A model generated the notes under the pieces. That model was not told the DNA's origin, searched no databases, and saw nothing but the letters and a program-made list of their open reading frames with translations. A stretch of DNA of 64,000 bases from Brevibacterium picturae (GTDB taxonomy: Bacteria; Actinomycetota; Actinomycetes; Actinomycetales; Brevibacteriaceae), in assembly GCF_900105045.1 (NCBI RefSeq), contig NZ_LT629739.1, positions 2,356,001 to 2,420,000 on the forward strand, in the 5' to 3' direction. Within the stretch, counting starts at the first letter, position 1; each line of letters begins with the position of its first letter. Made by a program: the position numbers and the translations under genes. Below, in pieces: positions 59,808 through 64,000 of this stretch.

Positions 59808-61739
59808 TCAGCCCCGGTGGAGCACCGTCTCCAGGTCGTCAAGCACGGTCCGGTCCTCGATCGTCGAGGGCACTGCTGGAGAGTCGACTCCGTCGGCGAT
59901 CTCGCGCATCGTTTTGCGCAGGATCTTCCCGGACCGGGTCTTCGGCAGTGCCGAGACGATGTCGACCTGTTTGAAGGCTGCGACCGGGCCGATCTCCTTG
60001 CGCACCAGCGCCACGAGCTCGGCGATGACCGTCTCCGGAGCGGCCGCCTCGGCGGAATCACCGAGGACGACGAATGCACGCGGGCTCTGGCCCTTCGTGT
60101 CATCGTGAACGCCGATGACTGCCGTCTCCGTGACCGCGGGGTGGGAGGCGATGACGGCCTCGATCACACCGGTGGACAGGCGGTGACCGGCGACGTTGAT
60201 GACATCATCGGTGCGACCCATGACGAAGACATACCCATCTTCGTCGAGATACCCTGAGTCGCCGGTGAGGTAATAGCCGTCGAACGCCGACAGGTAAGAG
60301 GACACGAACCTGGAGTCATCACCCCAGACGGTAGCCATCGTTCCCGGCGGCAGAGGCAGTCTCATGACGATGAGGCCTTCCTCGCCGGCCGGCATGGGCT
60401 GACCGGATGGGTCGAGGATCTCCACCTGGTAGCCGGGCACCGGCTTCGTCGGGGAACCCGCCTTGAGTGGGAATCGGGTGAGGCCGAGAGGGTTGGCAGC
60501 GATCGGCCAGCCCGTCTCCGTCTGCCACCAGTTGTCGACGACGGGGATGTCGCGGCCCGTCGCCTCGGCGAGGATGTTCGTCGTCCACTCATAGGTGTCC
60601 GGATCGAGGCGCTCGCCGGCAAGGAACGACGCCTGCAGACTGGAGAGGTCGTATTTTTTGATGAGCTCGCCGTCCGGGTCCTCCTTGCGGACGACGCGCA
60701 TGGCTGTCGGCGCGGTGAAGTGGACGTTGACCTTGTGGTCTTCGATGATGCGGAAGAAGGTGCCCGCATCGGGGGTGCCGATCGGTTTGCCCTCGAATAG
60801 GACGGACGTGACCCCGGCCAACAGCGGCGCGTAGACGATGTAGGTGTGGCCGACGACCCAGCCGACATCGGAGGCGGTGAACATCGTGTCGCCGGGATCC
60901 AGTCCGAATACGCTGGGCATCGAGAACGCCGAGGCCACCGCATAGCCGCCGGAATCGCGCACGATGCCCTTCGGCTTGCCCGTCGTGCCGGAGGTGTAGA
61001 GGACGTAGAGCTCATCGGTGGCCCTGACGGTGACGGGATCGATGCCAGCGGGGGTGTTCGCCAGCATTTCGGCATAGTCGAGGTCGTTCTCGCCCATCTC
61101 GCAGCGGTGCTCGTCGCGCTGGACGATGACGGTGAACTCGGGTTTGTTCTCGGCGATGTCGATCGCCTCGTCGACCATAGGCTTGTATTCGAGGACCCGA
61201 CTCTTCTCGACCCCGCAGGAGGTGGAGATGACGGCCTTCGGCGACGTGTCGTCGATGCGAACGGCGAGCTCATTGGGGGCGAAACCGCCGAAGACCACCG
61301 AATGGATCGCGCCGATGCGGGCGCAGGCGAGCATGGCGATGGCCGCCTCGGGGACCATGGGCATGTAGATGATGACCCGATCACCCTTGACCACGCCCCT
61401 GTCGGCCAAGGCTCGGGCGAAGCGTGAGACCTCGTCGAGGAGATCCGCATACGTGATCGTGCGAATAGTGTCGGTGACAGGCGAGTCGTAGATGATGGCC
61501 GCCTGATCTCCGCGCCCGGCTGCCACGTGCCGGTCGACGGCGTTGAAGCACACGTTGAGTTCGCCATCGGGGAACCAGCGGTAGATCGGAGCGCTCGAAT
61601 CATCGACGGCTCGAGTCGGCTCCGTGACCCAATCGATGTGGTTCTTGGCCTGCTCGAGCCAGAATCCCTCAGAGTCGGCATCGATGGCAGCTATGACGTC
61701 GTCGTAGCTGGGTGACTGGTTCTGTGCGATCGTGTTCAT
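59808..61739 (-). CDS. prpE: Propionyl-CoA (acyl-CoA) synthetase
   Basis: 643 residues, ANL adenylating family. AMP-binding core LYTSGTTGKPKGIVRDSGG, WWQTETGWPI, YYLTGDSGYLDEDGYVFVMG and catalytic Lys in LPKTRSGKILRKTMREI. The DSGGYAVA and GVEKSRVLEYKP stretches fit PrpE more than Acs. It activates propionate (or acetate) to its CoA ester. ATG 61739 is chosen on family length; the frame stays open to 61934. Confidence 0.9.
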   Translation of the reverse strand: MNTIAQNQSPSYDDVIAAIDADSEGFWLEQAKNHIDWVTEPTRAVDDSSAPIYRWFPDGELNVCFNAVDRHVAAGRGDQAAIIYDSPVTDTIRTITYADLLDEVSRFARALADRGVVKGDRVIIYMPMVPEAAIAMLACARIGAIHSVVFGGFAPNELAVRIDDTSPKAVISTSCGVEKSRVLEYKPMVDEAIDIAENKPEFTVIVQRDEHRCEMGENDLDYAEMLANTPAGIDPVTVRATDELYVLYTSGTTGKPKGIVRDSGGYAVASAFSMPSVFGLDPGDTMFTASDVGWVVGHTYIVYAPLLAGVTSVLFEGKPIGTPDAGTFFRIIEDHKVNVHFTAPTAMRVVRKEDPDGELIKKYDLSSLQASFLAGERLDPDTYEWTTNILAEATGRDIPVVDNWWQTETGWPIAANPLGLTRFPLKAGSPTKPVPGYQVEILDPSGQPMPAGEEGLIVMRLPLPPGTMATVWGDDSRFVSSYLSAFDGYYLTGDSGYLDEDGYVFVMGRTDDVINVAGHRLSTGVIEAVIASHPAVTETAVIGVHDDTKGQSPRAFVVLGDSAEAAAPETVIAELVALVRKEIGPVAAFKQVDIVSALPKTRSGKILRKTMREIADGVDSPAVPSTIEDRTVLDDLETVLHRG

Positions 61740-61925
61740 GATTCCATTGTGACTCATGGCACAGGCTCGCGCAGGGGTGGGACGGCCCGATTGTGGGGCC
61801 CGTGATGGTTGCGTGCGGACCGTTGACGGGTTATGGCAACCGTGTTTCCTGAGCGTGAGAGCCGTTCCTGAGGGCGCATAGTGAGACGGTGTTGTTGAAA
61901 ACGTATCCTGTGCAACACTGACGCC

Positions 61926-62648
61926 ATGACTCAAGCAGATGGCAGCACGCAGAAGGTAGCAATCGTCACTGGTGCTTCATCCGGGATCGGCGCGGCCACA
62001 GCCGCAGCACTCGCACAGGATGGTTGGCAGGTCATCGTCGCCGCCCGCCGCAAAGACAAGATCGAGAAGGTGGCTGCTGACATCGGCGGCACCGCCATCG
62101 AACTCGACGTCAGCTCGGATGACTCAGTCGCCAATTTTGTCGCCCACGTCGATCGCGTGGATCTGCTGGTCAACAACGCCGGCGGTGCCAAGGGACTTGA
62201 CCCGGTGGCAGAAGCCGACCTCGAGGACTGGCAGTGGATGTTCGACGTCAACGTCCTCGGCACCGTCCGAGTCACCAAGGCCCTGCTCGACAAGCTCATC
62301 GCCTCCGAGGGACACATCATCAACACCGTCTCCATGGCCGCGTTCACCCCCTACGCAGGTGGTGCAGGCTACAACGTCGCGAAGTTCGGCGAGGGCGCAC
62401 TGACCCGTGTGCTGCGCTTGGAGCACGTCGGCGACCCCATCCGAGTGACCCAGATCGACCCAGGCCGGGTGGAGACCGACTTCTCCCTCAACCGCTTCGA
62501 CGGTGACGCGGACAAGGCCGCCAAGGTCTACGAGGGCAAGATCAACCTATCCGCCGACGATGTCGCAGAGTCGATCCGCTGGGCTGCTTCACTGCCGAGC
62601 CACGTCAACATCGACCACATCCACATCATGCCGCGCGACCAGGCCTGA
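61926..62648 (+). CDS. Short-chain dehydrogenase/reductase
   Basis: 240 residues. Cofactor motif VTGASSGIGAATA, VNNAGGAKGLDP, catalytic Ser in IINTVSMAAFTPYAGG and YNVAK. The Arg pair in VAARRKDKI suggests NADP preference. It is close to YdfG-type 3-hydroxy acid dehydrogenases. No ribosome site is seen. It is divergent from prpE, with only 186 bases between starts. Confidence 0.92.
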   Translation: MTQADGSTQKVAIVTGASSGIGAATAAALAQDGWQVIVAARRKDKIEKVAADIGGTAIELDVSSDDSVANFVAHVDRVDLLVNNAGGAKGLDPVAEADLEDWQWMFDVNVLGTVRVTKALLDKLIASEGHIINTVSMAAFTPYAGGAGYNVAKFGEGALTRVLRLEHVGDPIRVTQIDPGRVETDFSLNRFDGDADKAAKVYEGKINLSADDVAESIRWAASLPSHVNIDHIHIMPRDQA

Positions 62649-62662
62649 GTCCGATGCGCCGG

Positions 62663-62691
62663 GCCCACCGGCCCATCTGGGACCGGTGGGC
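62663..62691 (+). terminator. Hairpin after the SDR gene
   Basis: GCCCACCGG (62663-62671) pairs exactly with CCGGTGGGC (62683-62691) with an 11-base loop, 14 bases after the stop. Confidence 0.65.
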
Positions 62692-62760
62692 GTTCCGGCG
62701 GGCTGAACGTCTGCTCGGCCCGCGCAGAGATTGCGCGAACTCAGGCACATCACGACAGGT

Positions 62761-62804
62761 ATTGTGCCGACATCGCCTGATTGTGCTCACAGACAAGGCA
62801 CAAT
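62761..62804. promoter_or_regulatory. Triple ATTGTGC motif upstream of the acidic membrane protein
   Basis: ATTGTGCC at 62761-62768, ATTGTGCT at 62780-62787 and the inverted GGCACAAT at 62797-62804, all within 44 bases and ending 6 bases before the start codon. It may be an operator for an unknown regulator. Confidence 0.4.
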
Positions 62805-62810
62805 GGGACC

Positions 62811-63542
62811 ATGAGATACCTTGTTGCATTTATCATCGGAATCGGCGCTCTGTTCGGGGTCAACGCCTTCATCGGTATCTTCTCGATGCCGCGCCCGTGG
62901 AATTCGCTGTCGATGGGTGCCACCGTCGGCATCACGATGGTCGTCGTCCTCCTGATCTGGGAAGTCGTCAAGCCCAGCAATAAGGACGCAGCACCCGCGA
63001 AGCCGGCAATGAGCGAGGAGGAGCGGGCGAATGCACGCGCCGAACGTCGCTCTCGATTGGCCGCCGAGGCGGGTGTGCGTCTCGACGACACCGAATCAGG
63101 CGACACCGCTACCACCGACACCACCACTACTGCCGATACCGCCGATACCGACGGGACCCGATCGACGTCCACATCCTCAGCCGGCGATGATGGTGACTCA
63201 ACTAGCGACGCTGTCGATTCAAATGACGACGTGTCACCGGACTCTCACGCGTCTCCGCGCTCGGACGAGTCCTCGATCGAAGCGGACCCGAACGACAGCG
63301 ACACAGGTCAGGATGAGCCGGACACCCTGGCCCCGGATGAGTTCGACGAAGAAGCGACAGGGTCATCCCTGGAGAATCCTCCGACCGGAGAGCCGGGAGT
63401 CTCCGTGGACGCATTGGAAGACGCCGAGGAGGCAGGCACCGATGACGCTGCCGCTGATGGTACCCCCGACAATAATCCTGTCGACGACGATGGTCATGCC
63501 GACAGGGAACCCACGACCGACGAGCCCGATTCGAAGCACTGA
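62811..63542 (+). CDS. Membrane protein with long acidic Asp/Thr-rich tail
   Basis: 243 residues. Two helices (LVAFIIGIGALFGVNAFIGI and ATVGITMVVVLLIWEVV) and a short basic helix (EEERANARAERRSRLAAEAG). A roughly 150-residue disordered acidic tail follows (DTATTDTTTTADTADTDG and on). ATG 62811 is chosen because the helix begins directly after it. No family known. Confidence 0.68.
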   Translation: MRYLVAFIIGIGALFGVNAFIGIFSMPRPWNSLSMGATVGITMVVVLLIWEVVKPSNKDAAPAKPAMSEEERANARAERRSRLAAEAGVRLDDTESGDTATTDTTTTADTADTDGTRSTSTSSAGDDGDSTSDAVDSNDDVSPDSHASPRSDESSIEADPNDSDTGQDEPDTLAPDEFDEEATGSSLENPPTGEPGVSVDALEDAEEAGTDDAAADGTPDNNPVDDDGHADREPTTDEPDSKH

Positions 63543-63563
63543 AGGGTCAGCCCTGAGCGCTGC

Positions 63564-64000
63564 CTACTGCGCGTAGTGAGCAGCGAGGAGCTCGAGTCCC
63601 TCTTCGATGCTGACTCGCGGCTTCCACCTCAGAACCTCTTGGGTGCGGCGCTGGTCGAACCAGTGCGCCGTTGAGAGCTGTTCTGCCAGGAACCTCGTCA
63701 GTGGAGGCTCATCGTCGTGTTCGCCCAGCTCCCATACCTTCTCCACGACCGATCCGGCCGCAAGCGCTGGGCCGACGGGAATGCGCAGCTTCGGCACCTG
63801 AGCGCCACCGGCGATCGCGATCCGCGACATGAGCTCACCGATGGGGCGCGGCTGGCCGTTCGTCACGACCAGCGATTCGCCGTGCGTGGAGTCGACGGCC
63901 TCCACGGCCGCCACGATTGCCTCGACTGCGTTGTCGACGAATAGGGCGTCGACGAGCGGGGCACCCGATCCGAGCACCGGCATCCGACCTGCCCGAGCAC
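63564..64000 (-). CDS. NAD-dependent epimerase/3-beta-hydroxysteroid dehydrogenase-like protein (partial)
   Basis: C-terminal part of an extended SDR; the frame is open to the window edge, so the start lies beyond 64000. The visible part has GAPLVDALFVDNAVEAIVAA and HGESLVVTNGQPRPIGELM, typical of 3-beta-HSD/epimerase family C-terminal halves, and ends RWKPRVSIEEGLELLAAHY. The catalytic YxxxK lies outside the window. Substrate unknown. Confidence 0.85.
   Translation of the reverse strand, partial: ARAGRMPVLGSGAPLVDALFVDNAVEAIVAAVEAVDSTHGESLVVTNGQPRPIGELMSRIAIAGGAQVPKLRIPVGPALAAGSVVEKVWELGEHDDEPPLTRFLAEQLSTAHWFDQRRTQEVLRWKPRVSIEEGLELLAAHYAQ

Noticed and set aside
60362..61681. 439-codon minus-strand frame inside prpE
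   Set aside because: Out-of-frame Arg/Ser/Pro-rich reading of prpE on the same strand.
1..64000. tRNA, rRNA, CRISPR, integrase or transposase genes
   Set aside because: I looked for conserved signatures in the intergenic gaps and coding frames and saw none.

Overview
The window is a high-GC actinobacterial chromosome segment. Gene content points to the Micrococcales, most likely a Brevibacterium-like organism: an Mrp antiporter with a fused A/B subunit, LPRTG-anchored surface proteins, a DUF4235 protein, a secreted copper chaperone/DyP peroxidase pair, and mostly GTG/ATG starts with ATGA or GTGA overlaps. The genus is an inference from family content, not from any search. I saw no rRNA, tRNA, CRISPR array, phage or insertion sequence. 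It reads as ordinary chromosome with some small accessory patches.

Layout. 0.2-4.1 kb: 3-hydroxyisobutyrate dehydrogenase, a YggS-type PLP protein and a thioredoxin-NHL protein. 4.1-7.8 kb (minus): an LPRTG surface protein, an ABC-ATPase-like protein that has lost its catalytic motifs, and a membrane-anchored protein of unknown function. 8.0-9.6 kb: dCTP deaminase coupled to an unknown gene. 9.9-19.6 kb: a nine-gene chain of overlapping genes (mrpA/B, C, D, E, F, G, response regulator, histidine kinase, lipoprotein), probably Na+/H+ antiport with its own regulation. 19.7-26.3 kb: S9 peptidase, NagA, a degenerate isochorismatase-like protein, then a copper set (His/Met-rich membrane protein, PCuAC chaperone, Tat-exported DyP peroxidase). 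26.3-30.2 kb: Ogt and a glycine betaine/choline ABC importer (minus). 30.5-35.1 kb: alpha/beta hydrolase, AroD, small membrane proteins, PabC-like lyase and a ferritin-like/VIT1 fusion. 35.5-41.2 kb: M28 peptidase with LPRTG anchor, DUF3817 protein, flotillin and a CDF metal exporter.

41.2-45.1 kb is a dicarboxylate (tartrate/malate-type) catabolic cluster: dehydrogenase, LysR regulator and DASS transporter, with matching LysR-type boxes. 45.2-48.8 kb holds an enolase-superfamily racemase/OSBS and an M20 amidohydrolase around an FkbM methyltransferase. 48.9-53.7 kb: GCS2 ligase, cupin, AhpD-like protein, aminotransferase and DMT exporter. 53.7-54.8 kb: an SmtB-type ArsR repressor with its operator and a transglycosylase-like wall enzyme. 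55.2-57.5 kb: a truncated GyrI-like gene, a HEAT-repeat protein behind a MerR-type promoter, and a MerR regulator whose C-terminal domain is also HEAT-like. 57.5-64 kb: LssY-C membrane protein, SRPBCC protein, propionyl-CoA synthetase, SDR, an acidic membrane protein and the end of an epimerase.

The most interesting signals are: (1) the MerR-HEAT regulator paired with a HEAT protein that resembles its own sensor domain; (2) direct repeats of the form GTTAY-N6-GTTAC, 11-bp period, upstream of four envelope or osmoregulation loci, which look like MtrA boxes; (3) the pseudo-ATPase coupled to an LPRTG protein; (4) several long intergenic palindromes, including a 53-bp one; and (5) strong excess of the octamer GCCGAGGC/GCCTCGGC across the window.
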